From positions 1 to 48,686 of the forward strand of contig JAVBPC010000023.1 in assembly GCA_031549905.1 (NCBI GenBank): 48,686 nt of DNA, given 5' to 3'. How positions within the stretch are numbered: the stretch's first letter is position 1; each line of letters begins with the position of its first letter. The notes under the pieces are model-generated. The model did no database searches. It saw only the letters and a list, made by a program, of their open reading frames with translations, and was not told the DNA's origin. The translations under genes were made by a program, and so were the position numbers. This document shows positions 40,202 through 48,686 of this stretch, one piece after another. This DNA is from Avichristensenella sp031549905 (GTDB taxonomy: Bacteria > Bacillota > Clostridia > Christensenellales > Aristaeellaceae).

Positions 40202-41980
40202 ATGCCCAGGTATGTGAAAAAGATGAGCGTATTCCAGAAAATCCTGTGTGTGACGGCTGCCGTCATGCTGTTTTCCAACGCCCTTTCGCTATTCATGGCG
40301 GTTGACAAGCTGGGCAGCATTGTGGAAAGGCAAGTGGTGGATGGCAGCCTAAGCACGCTCAAGGCATCGCAGATCAGCCTGCAAACGCTGATACAGCAGG
40401 CGATTTCAACGGTGCTGGGCCTTGCAAACGATGCGGAACTGGTGGAACTGCTGGATATCCCGATTGCGCATGATAACGAGCGGATAACCAGGCACCGCAA
40501 AATGACCTCGATTGTTTACCGCTATGCCAATATCAATATGGACCCGCAGCCCAAGGTGGTCGCCTATACCGCCGATGGCGATATGTTTACCAACTGGGAT
40601 GTCTTAAGCACTCGCCAGAAAGAGCAGCTGCGGCAATTCCGGGAGGAATATCATGCCAGGGTGCAAACGGGAGCCGTGCCCAACAACGCCATTGCGTGGG
40701 CACTGGAGATCAGCCCGTTTTTCGGAACGCTGCCACAGCCCGCATACACGCTGCGCTTTACGCTGCCGGTGATGCGTGAAAAAGAAATGATCGGGCTGGT
40801 AACGCTGATGCTGCCGGAAGATAGGGTGAAGCAGATTATCGGATTTGCCAATCCCGAGGCGCACACCACCTACCTGATGGACCCGTCTGGCCTGGTGCTG
40901 GCATCCACCGATGCTTCGGCGGTCGGCGGGCAGTTGCCTTTCCCTTTTGAGCTGCCCAGGGTGGAAGCGGGCTTTTATACGCTTAATGCTGAGCAGGACA
41001 ACGCAATGCTGTGCTACCAGGATGTTGGCAAGTATAATTGGTACATTGTCGATATCATGCCCAGGGCATATATCCGCCAGGCGGCCAACGCCGCCGCCAA
41101 AACGCTGATTCAGGGCGCGGCGGTCAGCTTTGGGGTATTGTTGGTGCTGTCGCTGCTGCTGGCGCGCAGCATTACGCTGCCGCTCAAGCGCGTCACCCGG
41201 TTGATGGCGAAGGAAACGCTGGAAGCATCCGATATGGACGCCGCCGATCCGGGCAATAACGAGGTGGCGCTGCTGGAGCATAGCTATTTCGTCATGCGCC
41301 GGCGGCTGGAACGGCTGCTGGAGGAAACGGAAGAGACCAGCCGGCAAAAACGCGAGACCGAGATCAAAGCGCTGCAATCGCAAATCCGCCCGCATTTTCT
41401 GTTCAATACGCTGAACGCCGTGCGCTGTTCTGCATTGAACCACAACACCGAAAAGGCGGCGGACATGGTCATGGCGCTGACACAACTGCTGCGCCTGACG
41501 CTGGTAAAGGGAGACGAACTGATTCCCCTTTGGGAAGAGGTGGAGGCGCTGGACTGCTATGTGCGCATCTTGCAGGAGCGGCACGCCACATTGTTTGAGG
41601 CGGAGTACGACATCGCGCCCGAGGTGCGGGATTTCCGCGTGCCCAACCTGCTGCTGCAGCCGCTGGTGGAGAACAGCATCGCGCACGGGTTTGCCGATAT
41701 GGACCGGGGCGGGGTCGTGCGCGTGAGCGCCGTGCGGGTGGGGGATGAAGTGGTGCTGCGCGTTGCCGATAACGGGCGTGGGTTTGGGCAGCGGGATTCG
41801 GGGGAACTGACCGGCGCCCGGGAAAGGGACCGCTTTTCCGGCATTGGGCTGGATAATGTGGATAGGCGGGTCAAGCTGTACTATGGCAAAGCGCGCGGCC
41901 TGACCTTCGGGCAGACGGAAGATGGTTGGACGCTGGTAGAAATGCGCTTGCCCATGCAAGAGGCAGGGGGGAATGTATGA
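40202..41980 (+). CDS. Sensor histidine kinase, YesM family
   Basis: Membrane sensor of a two-component pair that controls carbohydrate uptake in Firmicutes. 592 residues: membrane helix (about 13-35), large extracellular Cache-like sensor (36 to about 295), second helix (about 300-322), HAMP region, and a LytS/YesM-type kinase core with phospho-acceptor His398 in IRPHFLFNTLNAVR, the N-box LLLQPLVENSIAHGF, DNGRGFG and SGIGLDNVDRRVKLYYG. GGAGG at 40190-40194 favours ATG 40202 over ATG 40196. The response regulator start overlaps its stop. Confidence 0.93.
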   Translation: MPRYVKKMSVFQKILCVTAAVMLFSNALSLFMAVDKLGSIVERQVVDGSLSTLKASQISLQTLIQQAISTVLGLANDAELVELLDIPIAHDNERITRHRKMTSIVYRYANINMDPQPKVVAYTADGDMFTNWDVLSTRQKEQLRQFREEYHARVQTGAVPNNAIAWALEISPFFGTLPQPAYTLRFTLPVMREKEMIGLVTLMLPEDRVKQIIGFANPEAHTTYLMDPSGLVLASTDASAVGGQLPFPFELPRVEAGFYTLNAEQDNAMLCYQDVGKYNWYIVDIMPRAYIRQAANAAAKTLIQGAAVSFGVLLVLSLLLARSITLPLKRVTRLMAKETLEASDMDAADPGNNEVALLEHSYFVMRRRLERLLEETEETSRQKRETEIKALQSQIRPHFLFNTLNAVRCSALNHNTEKAADMVMALTQLLRLTLVKGDELIPLWEEVEALDCYVRILQERHATLFEAEYDIAPEVRDFRVPNLLLQPLVENSIAHGFADMDRGGVVRVSAVRVGDEVVLRVADNGRGFGQRDSGELTGARERDRFSGIGLDNVDRRVKLYYGKARGLTFGQTEDGWTLVEMRLPMQEAGGNV

Positions 41981-42717
41981 TCCGGGTGATGATTGCAGAC
42001 GACGATGTGGAGATGCTGGAGATGCTGCGCCATATCATCGACTGGCGGGAACATGGGTATGAACTGGCGGGCAGCGCGCATGACCCGCGCCGGCTGCTGG
42101 AGTTGCCCGATGCGCCGGATGTGCTGGTGACGGATATCTCAATGCCGCACATGGATGGGTTTGGCCTGGCCAGCGCCCTGCGGCAGCGGAAGCCTGATAT
42201 GCGCGTGATCCTGCTGACCTGCCATGATGATTTTGAGTTCACGCAGCAGGCCATCCGCACCCGCATGGATGACTATCTGCTGAAATACGCCCTGACCGGC
42301 CCCAAACTGCTGGATGCGCTGGCCCGCGTGCGCGCGGCGATCCCGGCGCAGGCTGAAGAGGAAATCATTCCGCTGCAAAACCAGGATGTGCTGGATGTGC
42401 TTAAATACGTTGATGCGCATTTGAGCGAGGACATTACGCTGGAGTCCGCGGCGGCGCATGTGTATAAGAACAGCAGCTATTTCAGCCGCCTTTTCAAACG
42501 GGAAACAGGCAAAGCATTCAGCGAATACCTGATTGAGAAAAGGGTGGAGCTTGCCACGCGGCTGCTTAATGAAAGCAGCCTGCCCATCCCTGAGATATGC
42601 AGGCGTGTGGGCATTGAGAGCCCGCACTACTTCTACCGCTTTTACCAGCGGGAAACCGGTAAATCGCCGGGGGAAATCCGCAGGCGGCGCAAGCAGGGCG
42701 GGGATGATATGGGATAA
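41977..42717 (+). CDS. Response regulator, YesN/AraC family
   Basis: 246-residue partner of the kinase. The receiver (1-120) has acidic Asp8-Asp9, phospho-acceptor Asp53 in VTDISMPHMDG, Thr81 and Lys103 (LLKYAL). A C-terminal AraC-type double helix-turn-helix (about 145-240) has ITLESAAAHVYKNSSYFSRLFKRETGK and CRRVGIESPHYFYRFYQRETGKSPGE. The ATG overlaps the kinase stop (ATGA). Likely activates the transporter genes 190 bp downstream. Confidence 0.94.
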   Translation: MIRVMIADDDVEMLEMLRHIIDWREHGYELAGSAHDPRRLLELPDAPDVLVTDISMPHMDGFGLASALRQRKPDMRVILLTCHDDFEFTQQAIRTRMDDYLLKYALTGPKLLDALARVRAAIPAQAEEEIIPLQNQDVLDVLKYVDAHLSEDITLESAAAHVYKNSSYFSRLFKRETGKAFSEYLIEKRVELATRLLNESSLPIPEICRRVGIESPHYFYRFYQRETGKSPGEIRRRRKQGGDDMG

Positions 42718-42752
42718 GATCCACAGGCAAGTATAGCTTTTCTTTTGGGCAA

Positions 42753-42778
42753 GGAGGTGCAATCTGGCGCCTCCTTTT
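42753..42778 (+). terminator. Terminator after the two-component genes
   Basis: GGAGGTGC (42753-42760), loop AATCTG, GCGCCTCC (42767-42774) with one G-U pair, then TTTT. It separates the regulators from the transporter genes. The remaining bases to 42907 are AT-richer and probably hold the transporter promoter, which I cannot place with confidence. Confidence 0.6.
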
Positions 42779-42907
42779 GCATTTCAAAAGTCATGAAAAG
42801 ATACAAAAACGCAATCTGATGCAATTGTATAAAACCTTTGCGGGCGTTATAGTTGGTTCATACAAAAGATTTCCGGTTTTAGTTGCATCTGGAAAGGCGG
42901 GGGTTTG

Positions 42908-43855
42908 GTGCTCACAGCGCGTGGAAGGAAAAACCGTACGCAGCCTGCCTTGGGGTATCTGCTGCGCAACGATGTAAAGCGGCATAAGGCGCTTTTCTTA
43001 ATGTGCATTCCGGGGCTGATTTGGTTTGCGGTATTCAAATATGCGCCCATGTACGGCGCACTGGTCGCATTCAAAAATTACAGCGTGTTCAGGGGATTTT
43101 TTGCTTCCCCGTGGGTAGGGTTCAGATACTTTGAACAGTTCATTTCAGATTTCTATTTCTGGCGCTTGCTTCGCAATACGCTGCTGCTCGGCGTGTACTG
43201 TATCCTGTGGAGCTTTCCGGCACCAATTTTGCTGGCCCTGGCCATCAACGAGGTTCGCAACCGGCAGTTCAAGAAACTGACCCAAACCGTCACCTATATT
43301 CCGTATTTCATTTCCGTTGTAATCATTGTGGGTATTCTTAAGAACATGCTAGCCTCCGACGGGGTTGTGAACATCCTGCTAAAGCAGCTTGGCATGGAGC
43401 CGATCATCTTCCTGAACGACCCGAAATGGTTCCGCACGCTGTACGTCTCATCGGATATCTGGGCATCCGTCGGCTACAACAGCATCATCTACCTGGCGGC
43501 CATCACCGGCATCGACCCGGAGCTGTACGAAGCCGCCCGGATCGACGGCGCTTCCCGCGTACAGAATATCCTGCACATTACGCTTCCATCCATTCTCTCT
43601 ACCATTTTGGTGCTGTTCATCCTGCGCATCGGCGCGGTGATCAATGTCGGGTTTGAAAAGGTGTACCTGCTTTACAGCCCTGCGACGTATGAGACGGCGG
43701 ACGTAATCTCAACGTATGTATACCGGCGCGCGATGATCGAGAACAACGTGAGCTACGCTGCGGCGGTCGATCTGTTCAACAGCGCGGTTGCCATGGTGAT
43801 GTTGCTATCCGCCAACAAGATCTCGCGCAGGTTCTTTGGACAGGGGGTGTGGTAA
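42908..43855 (+). CDS. Sugar ABC transporter permease, LplB type
   Basis: Permease of 315 residues with six membrane segments. Typical LplB text: LFLMCIPGLIWFAVFKYAPMYG, VAFKNYSVFRGFFASPWVGF, and the EAA coupling loop YEAARIDGASR with an LP end. I prefer GTG 42908 to the in-frame TTG 42905 because of spacing to AGGCGG at 42895-42900. It ends exactly where the second permease begins. Likely ligands for this family are oligosaccharides such as aldotetraouronic acid. Confidence 0.9.
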   Translation: MLTARGRKNRTQPALGYLLRNDVKRHKALFLMCIPGLIWFAVFKYAPMYGALVAFKNYSVFRGFFASPWVGFRYFEQFISDFYFWRLLRNTLLLGVYCILWSFPAPILLALAINEVRNRQFKKLTQTVTYIPYFISVVIIVGILKNMLASDGVVNILLKQLGMEPIIFLNDPKWFRTLYVSSDIWASVGYNSIIYLAAITGIDPELYEAARIDGASRVQNILHITLPSILSTILVLFILRIGAVINVGFEKVYLLYSPATYETADVISTYVYRRAMIENNVSYAAAVDLFNSAVAMVMLLSANKISRRFFGQGVW

Positions 43856-44779
43856 ATGGCGCAGCACATAAATATATCGCCGCGTGCGCGGGCTAACCGT
43901 CTGCGGCAGTCTGTGGGCGACAGAATCTTTGCCGCGCTGATTTTCGCGGCGCTGATCCTGGTGAACCTGATTATGCTGTACCCGCTGGTGTATGTGTTTT
44001 CCACATCCATCAGCAGCCCTTCGGCCGTTGTGCAGGGGCGGGTGCTCCTTTGGCCGGTGGGGTTTGATACATCGGCGTACGCGCAGATATTGAAATATCC
44101 ATACTTCCTGACATCTTACGGCAACACGCTGTTTTACGCCTTTTTCGGCACGCTGGGGTCCCTGTTCATGTTGGTGATCACCGCATACCCGCTGGCGACG
44201 GATACCTTCCATTCCCGCAAGTACATCACGATGTTCTATGTCATTACCATGTTCATCAGCGGCGGGATGATTCCCACTTTCCTGGTTGTTAAGGGCGTGG
44301 GGCTGTACAACTCCAGGCTTGCGATGATCATCCCTTCGCTGCTGAGCGCGTGGAACATCGTCATCTGCAAGAATTTCTTTGAAAGCATTCCCAGAAGCCT
44401 GCACGAATCCGCGTACCTGGATGGCGCGAGCGACTGGGTCATCCTGTGGCGCATTGTGCTGCCGCTTTCCAAGGCGGTACTGGCCACGCTGGCGCTGTTC
44501 TGCATCGTTGCCTATTGGAACAATTTTTTCTCCGCGCTGCTGTACCTAAATGACCGCGACAAGTATCCGCTGCAGATGATCCTGCGCGGCATCCTGATGA
44601 ATGCGGAGATGACGGCGCGCGACCCCAGCCTGGCATTTGATGAAAACTCTGTGATGGCATCTACGCTGTCGCTGAAGACGGCCTCGGTGGTGGTGACAAT
44701 TCTGCCGGTGCTGTGCGTCTACCCTTTCATCCAGAAGTACTTCGTCAAAGGCGTTATGATCGGCTCGGTCAAGGGATAA
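43856..44779 (+). CDS. Sugar ABC transporter permease, LplC/YtcP type
   Basis: Second permease, 307 residues, six membrane segments: LILVNLIMLYPLVYVFSTSISSP, FHSRKYITMFYVITMFISGGMIP, the EAA loop ESAYLDGASDWVILWRIVLP, and a VKGVMIGSVKG end that is typical of YtcP-like subunits. It begins on the base after the first permease's stop. The dedicated ATPase is missing, as is usual: these importers share an MsmX-type ATPase encoded elsewhere. Confidence 0.92.
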   Translation: MAQHINISPRARANRLRQSVGDRIFAALIFAALILVNLIMLYPLVYVFSTSISSPSAVVQGRVLLWPVGFDTSAYAQILKYPYFLTSYGNTLFYAFFGTLGSLFMLVITAYPLATDTFHSRKYITMFYVITMFISGGMIPTFLVVKGVGLYNSRLAMIIPSLLSAWNIVICKNFFESIPRSLHESAYLDGASDWVILWRIVLPLSKAVLATLALFCIVAYWNNFFSALLYLNDRDKYPLQMILRGILMNAEMTARDPSLAFDENSVMASTLSLKTASVVVTILPVLCVYPFIQKYFVKGVMIGSVKG

Positions 44780-44842
44780 GGCTGTTTTGATGCGTCCGCG
44801 TCCGAAGAGGCGCGTTGCATAATACGACAAGGAGGCGTTCCC

Positions 44843-46345
44843 ATGAAAAAGATGCTGTCCCTGGTTCTCACGCTGGTGCTGGCGCTGTCGGTTATCGGCG
44901 GCATCGCCGTGGCGGAAGATGCAAAGGTTTTCGAAGCGCTGACGGAAATCACCTATTTCTGCGCGGATGAAAACGGCGATATCCCCGTGACCGATGACCT
45001 GTGGATGTTCCAGCAGATTGCCCAGCAGACCAATATCAAGCTCAAGACCATCGTTGCGCCCATTGCCAACTACGATGAAAAGCTGGGCACGGTGCTGGCT
45101 TCCGGTTCCCTGCCGGACCTGCTGGCGATCCGCAAGGCCGATGTCAACTGCAAGCTGTACGGGCCGCAGGGCGCGTTCGTTGACCTGATGCCCTACGTTG
45201 AAGCGGGTAAAATGCCCAACTTCAAGGCGCTGATGGACAAGTTCCCCAACTCCTGGGCGATGGCGCTTGCGGCGGACGGCGGGCTGTACTATGCCCCCCG
45301 CATCTATGACTATGAGTGGACCACCGAAGGTTTCCAGATGCGCCGCGATATCCTGGCGGAACTGAACCTGGAAGTGCCCAAGACCACCGATGACTTTTAT
45401 GCCGCACTCAAGGCGATGAAGGAAGCCTATCCTGATTCCACGCCGTTCACCAACAAGTGGGGCGCGGACCATGTGCTGGTTGCGTTCAGCCGCGCGTTTG
45501 ACACCTACTATGACATCTACCTGCATGAAGACACGCAGACCTGGGCGTACGGCCCGATGGAGCCCGCGTATAAGGACATGCTGGCCTACTGCGCCAAGCT
45601 GTACGCCGAGGGCTTGCTGGACAAGGAGTTTGCTACCCTGCCCGATGCGCAGATGACGGAGAAGATCGTCAACAGCATCAGCTTTTCTACCTACAACTAC
45701 CTGGGTGAAGGCAACGCCAGCACCATTGAGGGTGTCAAGCTGAATCCCGATTTCCTGTACTACGCGATTCCCATGCTGACCGACCCGAACGGCAACACCA
45801 AGGGCGCCGAGGTGCTCAACAGCGTGTATGTGCAGTTCGGCAAGGCGATCAGCAGCAAGAGCAAGTACATCGACCAACTCGTTGCGTACCTTGACTGGAC
45901 CTATTCCCCCGAAGCGGTCATGCTGCTGCAGTTCGGCATCGAAGGCGAACAGTATAAGATCGAAGACGGCGCGCTTGCCTATGTTGAGCCGTACGAGCAG
46001 CTCAAAGAGCGCCAGGCGAAACTGCTGGGCAACCAGAACGTGCTCAGCGTAAGCCATGCCTATAACTTTGACGCGCAGCCGGAAATCACTAAAATGGCGC
46101 GTGAGCAGGTGCTGTCCGGTGCGATCGACAAGGCGATACCGGTTGTGACCCTTGCCGACACTGAGACCGTGACGCAGAAGTTTGCCCCGATCAAGACCTA
46201 TGTGCAGGAGAACGCCGTGAAGGTGATCACCGGTGCCATGAAGGTTGACGAGTGGGACAATGTGGTGGCACAGCTGGAAAAGATGGGCGTAAACGATGTG
46301 GTTGCGGCCTATCAGGAAGCGTATGATGCCGCGTTTGCCAAGTAA
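44843..46345 (+). CDS. Extracellular solute-binding protein of the sugar transporter
   Basis: Binding protein of 500 residues for the two permeases. The signal peptide (about 1-25, ending GIAVA-ED) has no lipobox cysteine. Family-1 features are GSLPDLLAIR, FVDLMPYVEAGKMPNF, YYAPRIYDYEW, a KTTDDFYAALKAMK helix and GAMKVDEWDNVVAQLEKMG at the end. AAGGAGG at 44829-44835 gives the ATG at 44843. It is 63 bp downstream of the second permease and followed by a strong terminator. Confidence 0.93.
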   Translation: MKKMLSLVLTLVLALSVIGGIAVAEDAKVFEALTEITYFCADENGDIPVTDDLWMFQQIAQQTNIKLKTIVAPIANYDEKLGTVLASGSLPDLLAIRKADVNCKLYGPQGAFVDLMPYVEAGKMPNFKALMDKFPNSWAMALAADGGLYYAPRIYDYEWTTEGFQMRRDILAELNLEVPKTTDDFYAALKAMKEAYPDSTPFTNKWGADHVLVAFSRAFDTYYDIYLHEDTQTWAYGPMEPAYKDMLAYCAKLYAEGLLDKEFATLPDAQMTEKIVNSISFSTYNYLGEGNASTIEGVKLNPDFLYYAIPMLTDPNGNTKGAEVLNSVYVQFGKAISSKSKYIDQLVAYLDWTYSPEAVMLLQFGIEGEQYKIEDGALAYVEPYEQLKERQAKLLGNQNVLSVSHAYNFDAQPEITKMAREQVLSGAIDKAIPVVTLADTETVTQKFAPIKTYVQENAVKVITGAMKVDEWDNVVAQLEKMGVNDVVAAYQEAYDAAFAK

Positions 46346-46383
46346 ACGCGCAGGCTAGTTGATACAAAAGAAGCAATGGGTAT

Positions 46384-46423
46384 GGGGGATCGTTCCGCTA
46401 GCGGCGGGACGGTCCCCCTTTTT
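46384..46423 (+). terminator. Terminator of the sugar transporter operon
   Basis: GGGGGATCGTTCCGC pairs with GCGGGACGGTCCCCC (15 bp with G-U pairs) around a short loop, followed by five T (46419-46423). Confidence 0.85.
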
Positions 46424-46449
46424 GATTGTGTCCGTTGCAGAGCAATCGC

Positions 46450-47220
46450 CTATACTGTGCCCGCATCATTCCGTTTTTCCGGATGAAACGCTAAATCATC
46501 AGGAATTTGGAAACTCTCTATCACATCCCGCGCATCCAGGATGCTGCCCACCCAGCGCAGTTCATGTGCATCGCTGCCCAATGAAAAATGCACGCCCCGC
46601 GATACGCAGCGGCGGATGAACGGGCTGAGGGACAGGGCATAGTCGGGCTTTTTCAGGTTGGCATGCAGTTCAATGGCGATGCGGTTTTTGATCAATCCAT
46701 CAATCAGACGGTCAAAATCTTCGGTGGTGTAACAGGCCATCAATGCCTGCTGATCCACGGGGATGTACCCTGCGGCCGAGTAAAAAGTGAAGGGGTGCAC
46801 CACTACATCCACAAAAGGGATTTCCGCCAGGGACAGCAGGTAATCATATTGCGCCTGCGCCAGAACCTCCGGGGTGTAGCGTACGGGGCGGGCAACATGC
46901 GGATTGTGCCAGTGTGGACAGGCTACGGCCACGTAATCATAAGGCGTCAGGGTTTTTGCGTCGGCACCCAGGTGGCCGGGCCACAGCATGTCCACCTCAA
47001 CGCCTGCAAAGACTTCCATATCCGGCATAGTGGCTGCTACTGCGCGGATGCTGCGCACATAGGCCGCGGGGTCGGTTTCATCCGCATAGTAGTGATCCGA
47101 AAAACCCACGCTGCCGTAGCCTGCCGCCCGCATACGCTGAAGCATCTCGTCTATAGTATAGTCCTTCTTGGAACAATGGCTGAACGGGGTATGGTTGTGG
47201 TAATCAAAGGTCAACTTCAT
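46450..47220 (-). CDS. PHP-domain phosphatase-like protein (HisK type)
   Basis: 256 residues with the PHP motifs of the histidinol-phosphatase branch: DYHNHTPFSHCS (H-x-H), FSDHYY, GVEVDM, VVHPFTFYS, IELHAN and SLGSDAHELRWVG. In glycan-use clusters such proteins often act as phosphatases of unknown substrate. Starts at ATG 47220 inside the end of the upstream gene (17-bp overlap). It is not near any histidine biosynthesis gene, so a role in histidine synthesis is unlikely. Confidence 0.8.
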   Translation of the reverse strand: MKLTFDYHNHTPFSHCSKKDYTIDEMLQRMRAAGYGSVGFSDHYYADETDPAAYVRSIRAVAATMPDMEVFAGVEVDMLWPGHLGADAKTLTPYDYVAVACPHWHNPHVARPVRYTPEVLAQAQYDYLLSLAEIPFVDVVVHPFTFYSAAGYIPVDQQALMACYTTEDFDRLIDGLIKNRIAIELHANLKKPDYALSLSPFIRRCVSRGVHFSLGSDAHELRWVGSILDARDVIESFQIPDDLAFHPEKRNDAGTV

Positions 47221-48686
47221 CGCCGCATTTCCTTTCCAACACCAATGTGCCTTGGGCGGGGGGCGTTTCCGGCAAAGCCACATATACGCGCGGTACAAAG
47301 GCATTTTCGCCCCAGGGCATCACCAACACCGTCAGCTGTACATCCTGATTTCTGAGATCGGCGGTTAATGGGAAATAGTAGGTGTAGTGATGCGGCCGGG
47401 GACGCACATAATGCTCAAAGGGGTTGCACGGGTAAGATGGGGCGCGGTCTGCCGGGCCGATGTATTGGTCCCGAACGCGCAGGGCGGCGTATGCGCCTTC
47501 CACGCCGTGCGTGCCGTCCAGTGCCACGCATAGGGTGCTGCCTTCCGGGTAACACCCCAGGGGGAATGTGCCCTGCCAGGCGGCCGTTGGCGGATGGAAC
47601 GGCGCAAAAAGGTTGTTCACATGCATTGCTTCAGCCTGCACCAGGCGAAGAGGCGCGCGATATACCCGAATGTAGCGCACAGGGCTGTCAAAGGCGGCGT
47701 ATACAGACGTTTTGCTGCCCCTTCTTGTTTCCGAAATGGGCACTTGCTTGGGCACGAAGGTATAGTCGCACAGCACATTGTCGCTTTTCCCGGTCACATG
47801 CGCGGAAATAAAGCCTTTCAGATCGCCGCTGCCATCCAGCGCAATATCGCACGCCTCGCCTTCCGCAAGCAAAAACGTCAGCGCTAGGTGGCATGTGGGC
47901 TGCCCCATATTGAGCCGCAGGCATCCGCCGGCGATGCGCTGGTCGTGCTCCTGTGTGGCGGCGCAAAAGAAGGTATCCTCCCGCCCATCGCGGATGTTGG
48001 CGCTGTCAATTCCGCGGTATACAAAGGTATCCTGGCGGAAGAGGGCTTCCCGCGCGGCGCGCACCTCGGGCAGCGCGGTTTCGCCGCTGCGGCGCAGGCT
48101 GCGAAGCTCCAGGGCATCATTGTCGGCGGCAAACATCGCCGCTTCATACCAGGTTTCGGCATCTTCCGGTACGCGGCAGGGCAATAAATCTCCCAAGTAT
48201 CCGCCGCGCCCGGCGATATTGCCGGGCGCTTGCCATGTGATGGCATCGCCATGCAGCAGTTCGGACGCATCCTCGCCATTCAACGTAGCCGTAGCAAAAG
48301 CGGCCATATTGCCCGTCAAAGAAAAATGATAGCGTTGCCCGGGTAAACCGTACAGCGTCAGCACGGTTTTTCCTCCGCGCCATGCAAGCGCCCTGCACTC
48401 AGCACCTCTGGGTGCGGGAAAGCCCATGCGTTTTTCCAGCCGCAGCAGCAGCGCGCGAAAGGGCGGCACCGTCACAGGCAGCGCATCCTGCCGCGTATAA
48501 CTGCCCAGCGCGCTCAGGAAAGGATGCTCTGTGCGCACCTCCCAGATGTCGTCGTCCGGCAAAACGCGCGCGAGATCAAGCGCTGTTTCGCGCGCTGTCC
48601 ACGCGGGGTTCAAAAGCGTTACAAAGCGCACGGTGTCATCCCCGCGGAACATGTCCAGTCCGTCCAGCGGCTGGGCGTTCACCAGC
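47204..48686 (-). CDS. C-terminal part of a probable glycan-active protein (5' end outside window)
   Basis: The frame is open to the last base of the window, so the start lies beyond it; the GTG at 48682 is internal. 493 residues are visible. The sequence begins with a beta-sandwich-like stretch (FVTLLNPAWTARETALDLA, then PPFRALLLRLEK) resembling the domain that closes many glycoside hydrolases such as alpha-galactosidases. A later part (DSANIRDGREDTFFC, YIRVYRAP) resembles carbohydrate-binding or galactose-binding-like modules. No catalytic motif is in the visible part. It precedes the PHP gene in one minus-strand operon. Function is inferred from fold-like patterns only. Confidence 0.5.
   Translation of the reverse strand, partial: LVNAQPLDGLDMFRGDDTVRFVTLLNPAWTARETALDLARVLPDDDIWEVRTEHPFLSALGSYTRQDALPVTVPPFRALLLRLEKRMGFPAPRGAECRALAWRGGKTVLTLYGLPGQRYHFSLTGNMAAFATATLNGEDASELLHGDAITWQAPGNIAGRGGYLGDLLPCRVPEDAETWYEAAMFAADNDALELRSLRRSGETALPEVRAAREALFRQDTFVYRGIDSANIRDGREDTFFCAATQEHDQRIAGGCLRLNMGQPTCHLALTFLLAEGEACDIALDGSGDLKGFISAHVTGKSDNVLCDYTFVPKQVPISETRRGSKTSVYAAFDSPVRYIRVYRAPLRLVQAEAMHVNNLFAPFHPPTAAWQGTFPLGCYPEGSTLCVALDGTHGVEGAYAALRVRDQYIGPADRAPSYPCNPFEHYVRPRPHHYTYYFPLTADLRNQDVQLTVLVMPWGENAFVPRVYVALPETPPAQGTLVLERKCGDEVDL

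Noticed and set aside
40604..41959. 451-codon open frame antisense to the histidine kinase
   Set aside because: Shadow frame with no family resemblance.
44546..46057. 503-codon open frame antisense to the permease and binding protein
   Set aside because: Shadow frame; the plus-strand genes are unmistakable.
1..48686. tRNA, rRNA, CRISPR arrays, insertion sequences, prophage genes
   Set aside because: Reading both strands showed no cloverleaf, regularly spaced direct repeats, transposase, integrase or phage structural genes.

Overview
The window comes from a GC-rich, spore-forming member of the Clostridia. The evidence is a CwlD-type spore-cortex amidase, a complete gerAA-gerAB-gerAC germinant-receptor operon, strong AAGGAGG ribosome binding sites, sigma-A-like promoters (often TATAAT at 17-bp spacing), HAAS/PadR, DUF4127, DUF3784 and TIGR04086 genes, and YesM/YesN-LplABC-type sugar uptake. 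The three solute-binding proteins and GerAC all lack the lipobox cysteine normal for Gram-positive lipoproteins. My guess is an uncultured lineage near the Christensenellales; that placement is inference.

1-7.5 kb: partial cwlD, a small conserved protein, a phosphofructokinase with an internal insertion of about 73 residues, then dnaA. dnaA is preceded by a good promoter and a roughly 200-nt leader that can fold into a multibranched RNA, and it is followed by DUF5711, CvpA and S41-peptidase genes rather than dnaN. 7.5-12.7 kb (minus strand): an aldehyde dehydrogenase followed by gerAA-gerAB-gerAC. 12.8-17.7 kb: a branched-chain amino-acid ABC transporter operon, livJ-livH-livM::livG (fused)-livF, with hairpin clusters after livJ and after livF. 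17.8-20.6 kb: a HAAS-RDD membrane protein, a PadR regulator and a two-gene ABC exporter.

20.6-30.8 kb: tgt, yajC, a TIGR04086 membrane protein, then a tightly packed and poorly understood set (TIM-barrel protein, DUF4127, FAD oxidoreductase, DUF3784), and a full-length Lhr helicase. 30.9-33.8 kb: a PHP phosphoesterase, a metallophosphoesterase and an M14-type metallopeptidase. 34-37.2 kb: a solute-binding protein without its own permeases, plus a sulfatase. 37.3-40 kb (minus strand): PduL phosphotransacylase, then the DUF4130 / radical-SAM DNA-repair pair. 40.2-46.4 kb: a YesM/YesN two-component system followed by two sugar permeases and their binding protein. 46.4-48.7 kb (minus strand): a PHP-domain protein and the C-terminal part of a probable glycan-active protein that runs off the window.

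Together the right third reads as a glycan sensing, uptake and desulfation region. The left part is housekeeping and sporulation. No tRNA, rRNA, CRISPR array, insertion sequence or phage gene was seen. The most unusual items are the structured dnaA leader, a 30-bp palindromic repeat that forms part of the S41 peptidase coding sequence, the phosphofructokinase insertion, the loss of lipobox cysteines, and the TIM-barrel/DUF4127/FAD gene set.
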